Assembly (NCBI RefSeq): GCF_014647835.1
Contig: NZ_BMPY01000009.1
Location: forward strand, 1-64,000
Direction of reading: 5' to 3'
Source of the DNA: Microbispora rosea subsp. aerata
GTDB taxonomy: Bacteria > Actinomycetota > Actinomycetes > Streptosporangiales > Streptosporangiaceae
DNA length: 64,000 nucleotides
The position numbers were made by a program, and so were the translations under genes. Below, one piece after another: positions 7,976 through 16,107 of this stretch. Each line of letters starts with the position of its first letter. The stretch's first letter is position 1. The notes beneath the pieces are model-generated. The model did no database searches. It worked only from the letters and a program-made list of their open reading frames with translations, and was not told where the DNA came from.

Positions 7976-9490
7976 ATGCGTGGCAGAGCACGACTCGTGA
8001 CCGCCGGGCTCGCGGCGGCGGCGATGACGGCCGGGCTCGTCCCGGTGCAGGCGCGGGCCGCGGAGCACCGGCCGGTGATCAAGTGGACGGCCTGCGCCGG
8101 GGACGGGCTCCCGGCGCGAGCGCAGTGCGGCACCGTCGACGTGCCGATCGACTGGGCGCTCCCGGACGGGCGGACGACGACCCTGCGCGTCGTGCGGCTG
8201 CCGGCCACCGATCCCGCCCGCCGCATCGGCGGCGTGCTGCACATCCCCGGCGGCCCCGGCAGCAGCGGGATCGAGGACATCAAGCGAGCGGCGGGCGACC
8301 TCGCCGGCATCCGGGAACGCTTCGACCTGGTCGCCTACGACCCGCGCAACACCGATCTCGCCGCCAAGCTGCCGGAGTCGTGCGCGCGGCCGGCGGTGCC
8401 GGCCCTGATCGAGCCCAGCGACCGGGCCGAGTACGACGCCCAGGCCCGCGCGATCGGCGCGGCCATCCGCGAGTGCCGGGCGGAGGATCGCAGCGGGTTG
8501 TACGGCAGGCTCGACTCGGTGGCGGTGGCCCGCGACATGGACGCGATCCGCGCGGGCCTCGGCGAGCGGCGGCTCAGTTTCATGGCCAACTCCTATGGAG
8601 GGGTGCCTGCCGCCGCCTACCTCCGGCTGTTCCCGGACCGCGTCCGCGCCATGTACCTGGACGGCGTGATCGACCAGTCCGCCGGCTGGACGAACCAGAT
8701 CCTGCTGGGCTACCGGGACCTGCAGCGGATGTTCGACCGCTTCACCGCCTGGTGCGCGCGGACCGCCGCCTGCGCCCTGCACGGCGAGGACGCCGGGAAG
8801 GTCTGGCGCGACCTCACCGCGCACGCCGACAGGTCGCCGATCCCGGTCACCTCGCCGCGGTTCGGCGAGGGGAGGCTGACCGGCTCCTACCTGCGGTGGT
8901 TCGGGTTCGTCCCCGACCCCGGGCCGGGGGACTCCCGATGGCTGGCGTTCGCCGAGGCGGTGGACAAGGCCCGGCGCGGCGACGGCTCGGGTTTCGCCGA
9001 CGCCGCCCTGGGCAACGCCGCCGTCTGGACCATGCCCCTGGTGCTGGGCATGACCTGCGGCGACGACCGGGGCTACCACGGGTACGAGGAGTACGTCAGG
9101 GCACGCCGCGAGGCGCGCAGGGTCTCCCCGGACCTCGGCGGCGCGATCTTCGACCAGCTCGCCTGCGCGGGGTGGCCGCTGCCAATCGCGAACCCGTCCC
9201 GCCCTCTGCCGGTCCGCGGCCTGCCGCCGCTGCTCGGCGCCGGCACCTGGAGCGACTTCGCGCTCACCGACAGCCTGGTCCGGCGGGTCCCCGGCTCGGC
9301 CACGATCAGGTACGACGGCCCCGGCCACGTCCTCTACCTGTCGGGCGACCGGTGTGCCATCGGGCACGCCACCCGGTATCTCACCGACCTGACGGTGCCC
9401 CCGCCCGGCACGGTCTGCCGTCCCGGCGACCGACCGGGCTCCCCGGGCGCGGCCTCCGCCCCCGCGGGGCCGCCGCCCCGTCACCCGTAG
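7976..9490 (+). CDS. Secreted alpha/beta hydrolase, tripeptidyl aminopeptidase (TAP) type
   Basis: Exported serine peptidase-like hydrolase of 504 aa (peptidase family S33, TAP-like C-terminal domain), expected to trim N-terminal peptides outside the cell. A signal peptide is clear (MRGRARLVTAGLAAAAMTAG, cleavage near ARA-AEH). The oxyanion region is HIPGGPGSSG, the nucleophile elbow NSYGG and the catalytic His is in DGPGHVLYL. Paired cysteines across the mature domain suit an extracellular fold. The ATG at 7976 has AAGGAGG 9 nt upstream; an earlier ATG at 7937 in the same frame lacks a site. The end overlaps the convergent hemerythrin-domain gene by 10 bp. Confidence 0.9.
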   Translation: MRGRARLVTAGLAAAAMTAGLVPVQARAAEHRPVIKWTACAGDGLPARAQCGTVDVPIDWALPDGRTTTLRVVRLPATDPARRIGGVLHIPGGPGSSGIEDIKRAAGDLAGIRERFDLVAYDPRNTDLAAKLPESCARPAVPALIEPSDRAEYDAQARAIGAAIRECRAEDRSGLYGRLDSVAVARDMDAIRAGLGERRLSFMANSYGGVPAAAYLRLFPDRVRAMYLDGVIDQSAGWTNQILLGYRDLQRMFDRFTAWCARTAACALHGEDAGKVWRDLTAHADRSPIPVTSPRFGEGRLTGSYLRWFGFVPDPGPGDSRWLAFAEAVDKARRGDGSGFADAALGNAAVWTMPLVLGMTCGDDRGYHGYEEYVRARREARRVSPDLGGAIFDQLACAGWPLPIANPSRPLPVRGLPPLLGAGTWSDFALTDSLVRRVPGSATIRYDGPGHVLYLSGDRCAIGHATRYLTDLTVPPPGTVCRPGDRPGSPGAASAPAGPPPRHP

Positions 9491-10128
9491 ACCTGCGACA
9501 CCCGGCGCTCGTACGCCCGGCGCCACGACAGCCGGTAGAGGATCCGCATGATGACCGGAGCGGTGGCGAAGATGTGCTCGCGGTCGGCGGGGGCGGCCAC
9601 GTCGACGACCCAGGCGGCGAGCATCGGCAGGTCGCGGCCGTGACTCTTGTTGACCTTCTTGCCCGACTCCTCCCACCAGGCCGCGCTGACGTGCTCCCTG
9701 ATCAGCGGGACGACCTCGGACTCCTCCAGGTCGAGGTGGGTGTTCAGCAACCGTTCGAGCGCGCGCAGGTCGGCCGCGACCTCGCGGGGCGGGCGGCCGC
9801 CCGCGGACAGCCTGCCGATGACGGCGTCCATCTCCTGGTGGTCGGCCTCCAGCCGGTCCAGCACCTCGCCGGCCTGCGGGACCAGGTCGCGCAGCAGCGG
9901 CCAGATCGCCTCGTCCTCCTCGGTGTGGTGGCGGTGCAGGGCGCGCAGCAGCAGCGCGGTGTGCTCGTCGATGATCGAACGGCGCCGCTCGTCGCGGGGG
10001 TCGCAGCGGTCGAGGGCCTCGGCCAGCCTGCCGAACTCGCGCCGCAGCCCGGCGTGGAAGGCGAGGAAGGTGACGAGGTCGGGAGCGGGTTCACCCGGTC
10101 GGCGCCGGGTCTGCGTCGGTGTTGTCAT
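9481..10128 (-). CDS. Hemerythrin HHE cation-binding domain protein
   Basis: Protein of 215 aa. Residues ~15-155 form a four-helix HHE bundle with the usual metal ligands: H of FLAFHAGLR, H of DEHTALL, RHHTEEDEAIWP, EADHQEMD and LNTHLDLEESEVVP. Such domains bind a di-iron centre and are linked to oxygen, nitric oxide or redox sensing. The C-terminal ~60 residues are an extra region common in actinobacterial members. The gene stands alone: it converges with the peptidase gene (10-bp overlap), and the large SARP regulator ends 70 bp upstream on the same strand, so the two may be co-transcribed. Metal binding is inferred from the ligands. Confidence 0.88.
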   Translation of the reverse strand: MTTPTQTRRRPGEPAPDLVTFLAFHAGLRREFGRLAEALDRCDPRDERRRSIIDEHTALLLRALHRHHTEEDEAIWPLLRDLVPQAGEVLDRLEADHQEMDAVIGRLSAGGRPPREVAADLRALERLLNTHLDLEESEVVPLIREHVSAAWWEESGKKVNKSHGRDLPMLAAWVVDVAAPADREHIFATAPVIMRILYRLSWRRAYERRVSQVYG

Positions 10129-10198
10129 GCCCTCACGATGCGGGGGCCGTCTTCACCGCGACTCAACGCCGGCTTGCGGCCCGCTTCCCGGCCTGTTG

Positions 10199-13100
10199 TC
10201 AGCCCCGTACGGCCTCGCGTTCGGCGGCGATGCGGTCGGCCCACCAGGTCAGCCCGGCCGCCGCGCATCGCTTCCCGGCCGCCTCCAGATGAGCCCGCGC
10301 CGCCCGCGGACCGGCGGCCCGGCCGAGATGGGCCAGCCGCCCGAGGAAGTAGCCGACCGGCCCGATGCAGAACGTCCCGGCCCCGAAGGCGATCCTGTCC
10401 TCGTACGGCAGGAGCCCGCGATAGGTCCGCGCGCACGCCTCGTGGTCGCCGGCGACGATCTGGGCCTCGCCCTGCAGGCATAGCTTCGGCAGCTCGGCGA
10501 AGTCGCGCGGCATCGGGTGCCAGCCCTGCTCGCGGGCGGCCCGGGCGGGCGCGTGGTCGCCCCGCCAGTCCCCGACGAGCACGTCCATCACCTGCCGGTG
10601 CGCCGGGAAGGGGGAGTACTTCTCGATCAGCTCCTCGATGCCGTCGGTCTCGCGCATCGCGATCTGCCGGGCGAGCAGCGCGGTGGCGAGCACGGTGCTC
10701 GTGTACCAGAGGTTGAGCCGCTCGCCCGCCTCGGCCGCCGCGGCGTACGCGTCGCCGGCGCCCTCGAAGTCGCCCTCCAGCACGCGCCGGGCGCCCGTGT
10801 ACATGAGCTGCTGGAACCGAGGCCAGGGCAGGTCGAGCCGCCGGACCAGCACGGCCGCCCGCTCGGCGGCCCGGTCGGCTCCGGCGATGTCGAACAGCTC
10901 CACCCGGGAACGTTCCCTGATCATGTGGCCGAGCAGCTCGAAGCCGGGCATCGCGAGCCGGGTGAGCTCCTCGCCGATGGCGTCGCACTCCGGTATGCGC
11001 TCCGGCAGGTGCACGCCGATGTAACGCGCGTTGAGGGCGAACGCGAGCAGCTCCTCGCCCGCCTCGCCTCTGGCCACCAGGCGGCGGGCCATCGCCAGCG
11101 CCTGCGCCGTGGCGGTGTCGCACCGGGGGTCGGCCGAGCTGTCGTAGCGCTCCATCCCCAGGCAGCCGAGCAGCCGGCAGCGCAGCTCGCCGTCCTCCTC
11201 GGGCAAGGCGGCCAGGGCGTCCTCGATCCGCCGCACCACCTGCAGCTCCACGTCGCCGTACATGTACAGCTTCCACAGCGCGGGAGCGTCGAGACTGGTC
11301 AACGCCCGCGCGGCGAGCAGCGGATCGCCCGACCTGTCGGCCGCGAGCACCGCCTCCGCCCTGGTCCGCCGGGCCGAGACGGCGTCCCCGGCGACGAGCT
11401 GCGCGCGGACCAGTTCCAGCAGCAGTTCCACGTGCTCGGCCGGGTCGGCGCCGGGCAGCGTCCCGTGCGCCTCGACCGCCCGCCGCCACCACTGCGCGGC
11501 GTCCTCGTAGGCGTGCCGGCTCGCCGCCTGACCGGCGGTGGCGGAGGCCCAGCGCACCGCGTCGGCCGCGGCGGCGGGCCCGGCGGCCAGCGCGTGCCTG
11601 GCCAGGGCCGCCAGGTCGGCCCCCGGCCGCAGTTCGAGCGCCCGCAGCGCGGCCAGGTGCAGCCCGGCCCGGCGGCGCGGCGGGATGTCGGCGTAGACCG
11701 TCTCGCGGACCAGATCGTGGGTGAAGCGCAGATCCTCGTCGAGGATGCGAAGGGTGGTCGCCGCGTCGAGCGCCTCGTCCACGTCCGTGCCCGAGGCGTC
11801 CCCGGCGACCTCGGCCAGCAGCAGCCGGTCCGCGCCGGTGCCGAGCACGGCCGCCGCGTCGACGGCGGGGCGGTGCGGGGCGGGCAGGCCGAGCAGCCGG
11901 CGGCGGAGGACGTCGGCCAGGCCCTCGGGCACCGCGGTGAGCGCCCTGTCGATGCCCCGGTCCTCGGCCAAGCGGAGGGTCTCGCGGATGAACAGCGGAT
12001 TGCCCCGGGTGCGTTCGGCGAGGGCCGCCACGGTCGCCGCGTCGCGCAGGCCGGACAGCTCCGCGACCGCGGCGGGGTCGAGCCCGGCCAGCGGCAGGCG
12101 GAGGGCGTCGTGCCGCCCGAGCAGGCCGAGCGTGTCGTGCACCGCCGCCGTGCCCTCGCCGGACCGCACGGTGACCACGATCGCGACCGCGCCGCGCAGC
12201 AGCGTCGGAAGGTCGGACAGCAGGCCGAGCGACGCCGTGTCCGCCCACTGGAGGTCGTCGACCAGCACGAGCAGCGGACGGCCGGCGGCGGCCGCGTCCA
12301 GGTACGCCGCGGTGGCCCGGTGCAGCCGGAACCGTGCCTCGCCCGCCTCGGCCGGGCGGTCGCCGGCCGGACCGGGGTCGCCGTGCGGCGCACGGCCGTC
12401 CTCCCGGGGGTCCTCGTCGCCGGCCAGCACCCGGAGTGCGGCGGCCTGCGCGGGAGAAGGGGGCACCCTGGATCCCAGGTCCCGGACGATCTGCTGCCAC
12501 GGCCACAGCGCGGGCGCGCCGGAGGTCTCGTGACACCTGCCCCGGGCGACGAGCCAGCCCTCGGCGGCCCGCCGCTCCGCGAACGCCTCCGCCAGCCACG
12601 TCTTGCCGATCCCCGGCTCGCCGGAGATCACCGCGATCCTCGGCCTGCCCCCGGTCACGTCGCGGGCCAGCTCGTCGAGCCGGTCGAGCTGCGTGCCCCG
12701 GCCGACGGCCCGGCGCTCCGGGTGGTCCGTACGGGCGGGGCCGGCCGGCCGCACCCCGACCTGCGCCGCCGGGCGCGGAAGTCCGGGGCCGGGGCCGTCG
12801 AGGGCCGGGTCCTGGGTGAGGATCGCCTCCTCCAGCCGCCGCAGCGCGGGTCCGGGGTCGAGGCCGAGCTCCTCGGCGAGGCGGGTCCTGGCGGTGCGCA
12901 GCGCCTCCAGGGCGTCCGCCTGCCGCCCCAGGGCGTACAGCGCGCGGGCGAGCAGCTCCCACAACCCCTCGCGCAGGGGATGGGAGGCCACCAGGGCCTC
13001 CAGCTCGCCCACCACGTGCGGGTCGCCCACCCGCCCGGCCAGGAGCCGTTCCCGCGTCACGAGGTGGGCCTCGGTGAGCCGCTCGATCTCCGGCCGCAGC

Positions 13101-13507
13101 CAGGGCACGTCGGCGAACTCCTCGTACGGCGTGCCGCGCCACAGGGCCAGCGCGCGTCCGGGCTCGCCCGCCTGGGCCAGGCGGAGGAACTCCTCCGCGT
13201 CCACCTCGTGCGGCCCGAGCGCGTAGCCGGGAGGGCGGCTGAGGAGCACCGACGACGGCGTGCGGGGAGCGCGGCCGGGTTCGAGCACCCGGCGCAGGGT
13301 GGAGATGTAGCTGTGCAGCGTGTTGTGCGCGCGCGGCGGCGGCGCGCCGTCGTACAGGTCGTCGAGGATCGCGTCCACCGACACGGTCGCACCCCCGGCG
13401 ATCAGCAGGCGGGCCACCAGCAGCCGGGGCCGCGGTCCGCCGAGGTCGACGGGAACGCCGTCGACGTACGCCTCGATCGGGCCGAGCACACGGAACATGA
13501 CCGCCAT
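10199..13507 (-). CDS. SARP/AfsR-type transcriptional regulator with AAA ATPase domain
   Basis: Large regulator of 1102 aa. Residues ~5-95 are an OmpR-type winged helix (FRVLGPIEAYVDG...ISTLRRVLE). Residues ~100-245 form the bacterial transcriptional activation domain (EEFADVPWLRPEIERL, LGRQADALEALRTARTRL). The AAA/NB-ARC-like ATPase has Walker A GEPGIGKT at 296-303 and Walker B LLVLVDDLQWAD at ~412-423. The remaining ~550 residues are TPR-like helical repeats. The family typically activates secondary-metabolite or developmental genes in an ATP-dependent manner. No biosynthetic cluster adjoins, so the target is unknown. A second ATG three codons in is equally possible. The gene is preceded by a 400-bp gap with a strong hairpin that separates it from the symporter genes. 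Confidence 0.9.
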   Translation of the reverse strand: MAVMFRVLGPIEAYVDGVPVDLGGPRPRLLVARLLIAGGATVSVDAILDDLYDGAPPPRAHNTLHSYISTLRRVLEPGRAPRTPSSVLLSRPPGYALGPHEVDAEEFLRLAQAGEPGRALALWRGTPYEEFADVPWLRPEIERLTEAHLVTRERLLAGRVGDPHVVGELEALVASHPLREGLWELLARALYALGRQADALEALRTARTRLAEELGLDPGPALRRLEEAILTQDPALDGPGPGLPRPAAQVGVRPAGPARTDHPERRAVGRGTQLDRLDELARDVTGGRPRIAVISGEPGIGKTWLAEAFAERRAAEGWLVARGRCHETSGAPALWPWQQIVRDLGSRVPPSPAQAAALRVLAGDEDPREDGRAPHGDPGPAGDRPAEAGEARFRLHRATAAYLDAAAAGRPLLVLVDDLQWADTASLGLLSDLPTLLRGAVAIVVTVRSGEGTAAVHDTLGLLGRHDALRLPLAGLDPAAVAELSGLRDAATVAALAERTRGNPLFIRETLRLAEDRGIDRALTAVPEGLADVLRRRLLGLPAPHRPAVDAAAVLGTGADRLLLAEVAGDASGTDVDEALDAATTLRILDEDLRFTHDLVRETVYADIPPRRRAGLHLAALRALELRPGADLAALARHALAAGPAAAADAVRWASATAGQAASRHAYEDAAQWWRRAVEAHGTLPGADPAEHVELLLELVRAQLVAGDAVSARRTRAEAVLAADRSGDPLLAARALTSLDAPALWKLYMYGDVELQVVRRIEDALAALPEEDGELRCRLLGCLGMERYDSSADPRCDTATAQALAMARRLVARGEAGEELLAFALNARYIGVHLPERIPECDAIGEELTRLAMPGFELLGHMIRERSRVELFDIAGADRAAERAAVLVRRLDLPWPRFQQLMYTGARRVLEGDFEGAGDAYAAAAEAGERLNLWYTSTVLATALLARQIAMRETDGIEELIEKYSPFPAHRQVMDVLVGDWRGDHAPARAAREQGWHPMPRDFAELPKLCLQGEAQIVAGDHEACARTYRGLLPYEDRIAFGAGTFCIGPVGYFLGRLAHLGRAAGPRAARAHLEAAGKRCAAAGLTWWADRIAAEREAVRG

Positions 13508-13824
13508 GCCGGGATTGTGCCATGGCCATGACCGAAATCGAGGGGCTCGAAGCGGGAACGACGCCTCTGACCAGGTGTGTCAGCAAGCTGTGGACGGACA
13601 GTCCGGCACGCGTCCCAAACCGATCACGGAGCATGCCGGCATCGGTCGCGGAGCGTGGCCGGGCGTGAGGCCGCGGGCTCGGGCGTGGAGCACTCCGGGC
13701 AGGGTGCGGCGCGGAGCCCACGTGCGTGGTGGCCCGCGGGCCGAGCTCCCGGGCGGGCAGCGGGCCGCGCCGGGCGGCGGCGGGAGCCGATCGAGGTGTG
13801 ACGCCTCTTTGTCCCCCCCACGTG

Positions 13825-13874
13825 CTTGTGGCCGGCTCCACGCGGCGCGCACGCCGCGTGGAGCCGGCCACAAG
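13825..13874. terminator. Perfect 23-bp stem hairpin after the symporter gene
   Basis: Two perfectly complementary 23-nt arms (13825-13847 and 13852-13874) enclose the tetraloop CGCA. There is no U-tract. It lies 43 bp past the stop of the minus-strand symporter gene and ~320 bp before the SARP start, so it probably ends the symporter transcript. The rest of the 13508-13916 gap holds no supported gene; it is GC-rich and may contain the SARP promoter. Confidence 0.8.
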
Positions 13875-13916
13875 TCCGCACGGAGCCGCGATCAGGCGGT
13901 CACGGCGAGCGGGGCC

Positions 13917-15503
13917 TCAGGACGCGCGTGCCGTGGTCTCCAGCTCGTGGGCCCGCGGGTCGCCCTCGTCGACGAAGTAGTCCTCCGGCCGGGTGGCGTC
14001 CGGGCCGTCGGGGCTCTTGAGCGCGCGGGCCACGAAGGTCCCGAGCACCGCGACCACCAGGTTCACGATCAGCGCGAGGAACCCGGCGTACACCGTGATC
14101 TTGGTGTCGAACCCGAGCTGCGCCAGCGGGAAGGCCGAGCCGCCGAAGTGGGCGTGGTTGGTGGCCGGGTTGGAGATGTTGTACAGCAGCAGCATCCCGG
14201 CGGCCATGCCCGCGGCCCAGCCCGCGATCAGCCCGCCCCGGTGGAACCACCGGGTGTAGAGCCCGAGGCCCACCGACGGCAGCGTCTGCAGGATGATCAC
14301 GCCGCCGATGAGCTGCAGGTCGATCGAGAACTGCGGGTCGATGAGCAGGATGCACAGCACCGCGCCGATCTTCACGAGCAGCGACACGATCTTGCTGACC
14401 TTGGCCTCCTGGGCGGCGGTCGCGTTCCGGTTGACGTACTCCTTGTAGATGTTGCGCGCGAACAGGTTGGCCGCGGCGATCGACATGATGGCGGCGGGCA
14501 CCAGCGCGCCGATGCCGACGGCGGCGAAGGCGACCCCGGCGAACCAGTCGGGGAAGACGTTGTCGAACAGCTGCGGGACGATCGTGTTGTTGTCCTTGCC
14601 GATCGGCTTGATCCCGGCCGCGATCGCCATGTAGCCGAGCAGCGCGATCAGGCCGAGCAGCAGGCTGTAGGCCGGCAGGGCCGACATGTTCCGCTTGATG
14701 ACGTTGCGGTTGCGCGAGGCGAGGATGCCGGTGACGCTGTGCGGGTAGAGGAACAGCGCCAGCGCCGAGCCGAACGCGAGCGTGATGTACTGGAACTGGT
14801 TGTTGGCGTTCAGCAGGATGCTGCCGCTCCCCGCGGCGTCGAACTTCGCCTTGGCGGCGTCGAAGATCGAGCCCCACCCGCCGAGCTTGGCCGGGATGTA
14901 GATGATCGCGACCAGGATCACCAGGTAGATCAGCGAGTCCTTGACGAACGCGATCAGCGCGGGGGCGCGCAGCCCCGACTGGTAGGTGTAGGCCGCGAGG
15001 ATCGCGAACGCGATGATCAGCGGCAGGTCGCCGGTCAGGCCCATCGTCTTCAGCACCGCCTCGATGCCGACGAGCTGCAGCGCGATGTACGGCATGGTCG
15101 CGACGATGCCGGTGATCGCCACCAGCAGCGCCAGCGTGGGGGAGCCGAAGCGCACCCGGACGAAGTCGGCCGGCGTGACGAGGTTGTGCGCGTGCGAGAC
15201 CGACCACAGCCGGACCAGCACGAGCATCACCATCGGGTAGACGACCACCGTGTACGGCACGGCGTAGAAGCCCATGGCGCCCGCGCCGAAGACCAGGGCG
15301 GGCACGGCCACGAAGGTGTACGCCGTGTAGAGGTCGCCGCCGATCAGAAACCAGGTGATCCAGCTGCCGAAGCTGCGCCCGCCGAGGCCCCACTCGTTGA
15401 GGGTGGCGAGGTCGTCCGGTCGGCGCCAGCGGGCGGCCACGAAGCCCAGGCCGCTCACGACCAGGAACAGGATCGTGAAGATGACGATCTCGGTGGTCTT
15501 CAC
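13917..15503 (-). CDS. Sodium:solute symporter (SSS family), monocarboxylate permease type
   Basis: Membrane permease of 528 aa with about 13 helices that couples solute uptake to a cation gradient. The first helix is TTEIVIFTILFLVVSGLGFV. The signature LGGRSFGSWITWFLIGGDLY, the core LVTPADFVRVRFGSPT and the Na-binding-region segment IGALVPAAIMSIAAANLFAR match the SSS fold and the MctP-like subgroup for pyruvate, lactate or acetate. GTG at 15503 follows AGGAGG by 5 nt and overlaps the stop of the DUF3311 gene as GTGA, giving a two-gene operon. DUF3311 proteins commonly accompany this permease type. The exact substrate cannot be read from sequence. Confidence 0.92.
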   Translation of the reverse strand: MKTTEIVIFTILFLVVSGLGFVAARWRRPDDLATLNEWGLGGRSFGSWITWFLIGGDLYTAYTFVAVPALVFGAGAMGFYAVPYTVVVYPMVMLVLVRLWSVSHAHNLVTPADFVRVRFGSPTLALLVAITGIVATMPYIALQLVGIEAVLKTMGLTGDLPLIIAFAILAAYTYQSGLRAPALIAFVKDSLIYLVILVAIIYIPAKLGGWGSIFDAAKAKFDAAGSGSILLNANNQFQYITLAFGSALALFLYPHSVTGILASRNRNVIKRNMSALPAYSLLLGLIALLGYMAIAAGIKPIGKDNNTIVPQLFDNVFPDWFAGVAFAAVGIGALVPAAIMSIAAANLFARNIYKEYVNRNATAAQEAKVSKIVSLLVKIGAVLCILLIDPQFSIDLQLIGGVIILQTLPSVGLGLYTRWFHRGGLIAGWAAGMAAGMLLLYNISNPATNHAHFGGSAFPLAQLGFDTKITVYAGFLALIVNLVVAVLGTFVARALKSPDGPDATRPEDYFVDEGDPRAHELETTARAS

Positions 15504-15721
15504 GGGTTCCTCCTCGTCGCGCGGTAGACGATGGTGGTCGAGGCGACGCCGAGGACGATGAAGGCGAGCTGCAGCCAGTAGAACAGGGGGATGCCGAACA
15601 GCCGCGGTTCGTCGGAGTTGAACAGGGGCGGGATGAGCGGGATCACGATCGGCAGCAGAAGCAGCCAGTTGAGCGGGCTGCGATCCGGATTCCGGCCGCC
15701 GCCGGCGCGGGGGGTCGTCAC
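15500..15721 (-). CDS. DUF3311 small membrane protein, symporter partner
   Basis: Small protein of 73 aa with two transmembrane helices (LNWLLLLPIVIPLIPPLF and IPLFYWLQLAFIVLGVAST) and a short basic tail. It has the DUF3311 hallmark of a second helix with FYWLQL. It is translated just before the SSS permease with a 4-bp overlap, and such proteins are regularly paired with these permeases, probably as an accessory subunit. GTG at 15721 follows GGAGA by 5 nt. The frame is open to 15904, but the upstream part has no membrane-protein character and no start signal. Confidence 0.85.
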   Translation of the reverse strand: MTTPRAGGGRNPDRSPLNWLLLLPIVIPLIPPLFNSDEPRLFGIPLFYWLQLAFIVLGVASTTIVYRATRRNP

Positions 15722-15950
15722 AGGATCTCCAATCGGACACGGACCAGGCGTGCCCGGCAGCTCCGCGCGACGTGCCGTCGCGCGGACCAGCGGGACGGTT
15801 GCTGGGCGGCAGCGTAAGGACACACCGGTAACAGGGACATCACCGATCGCCGAACGGTCGTGTTGGCGCGCCCAGCGACGACCTGCGGTCCTCCACGTGA
15901 CCACGCGCCTGACTATTCGATACCAAGCGCTGTCGGACGGGGACGGACCG

Positions 15951-15968
15951 TAGCGCCACCTGGCGCTA
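15951..15968. promoter_or_regulatory. Perfect inverted repeat between the hydrolase and symporter genes
   Basis: TAGCGCCA-CC-TGGCGCTA is a perfect 8-2-8 inverted repeat. It lies ~230 bp before the DUF3311 start and ~140 bp after the hydrolase stop, so it may be an operator for the symporter operon or a terminator for the hydrolase. The rest of the 15722-16107 gap holds no supported gene. Confidence 0.45.
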
Positions 15969-16107
15969 TGCGCGCGTCGTCGCCGCCGGACGTGGCAGGG
16001 CCCGCTCGCCGGTGGCGGGACCGCGCGTCACCCGGCGGCGTCACCCATCGGTCGTCCGGCCGGCCGCGCGGCGGGAACGCCGCGGTACGCGGCGGGAAGG
16101 CGGGCGT

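Noticed and set aside
13624-13881. Minus-strand ORF through the 23-bp hairpin
   Set aside because: It lies across the terminator, is Arg/Ala/Pro-rich and lacks a ribosome site.
13320-15527. 735-codon plus-strand open frame opposite the symporter
   Set aside because: Antisense shadow of a 13-helix permease; no domain and no start signal.
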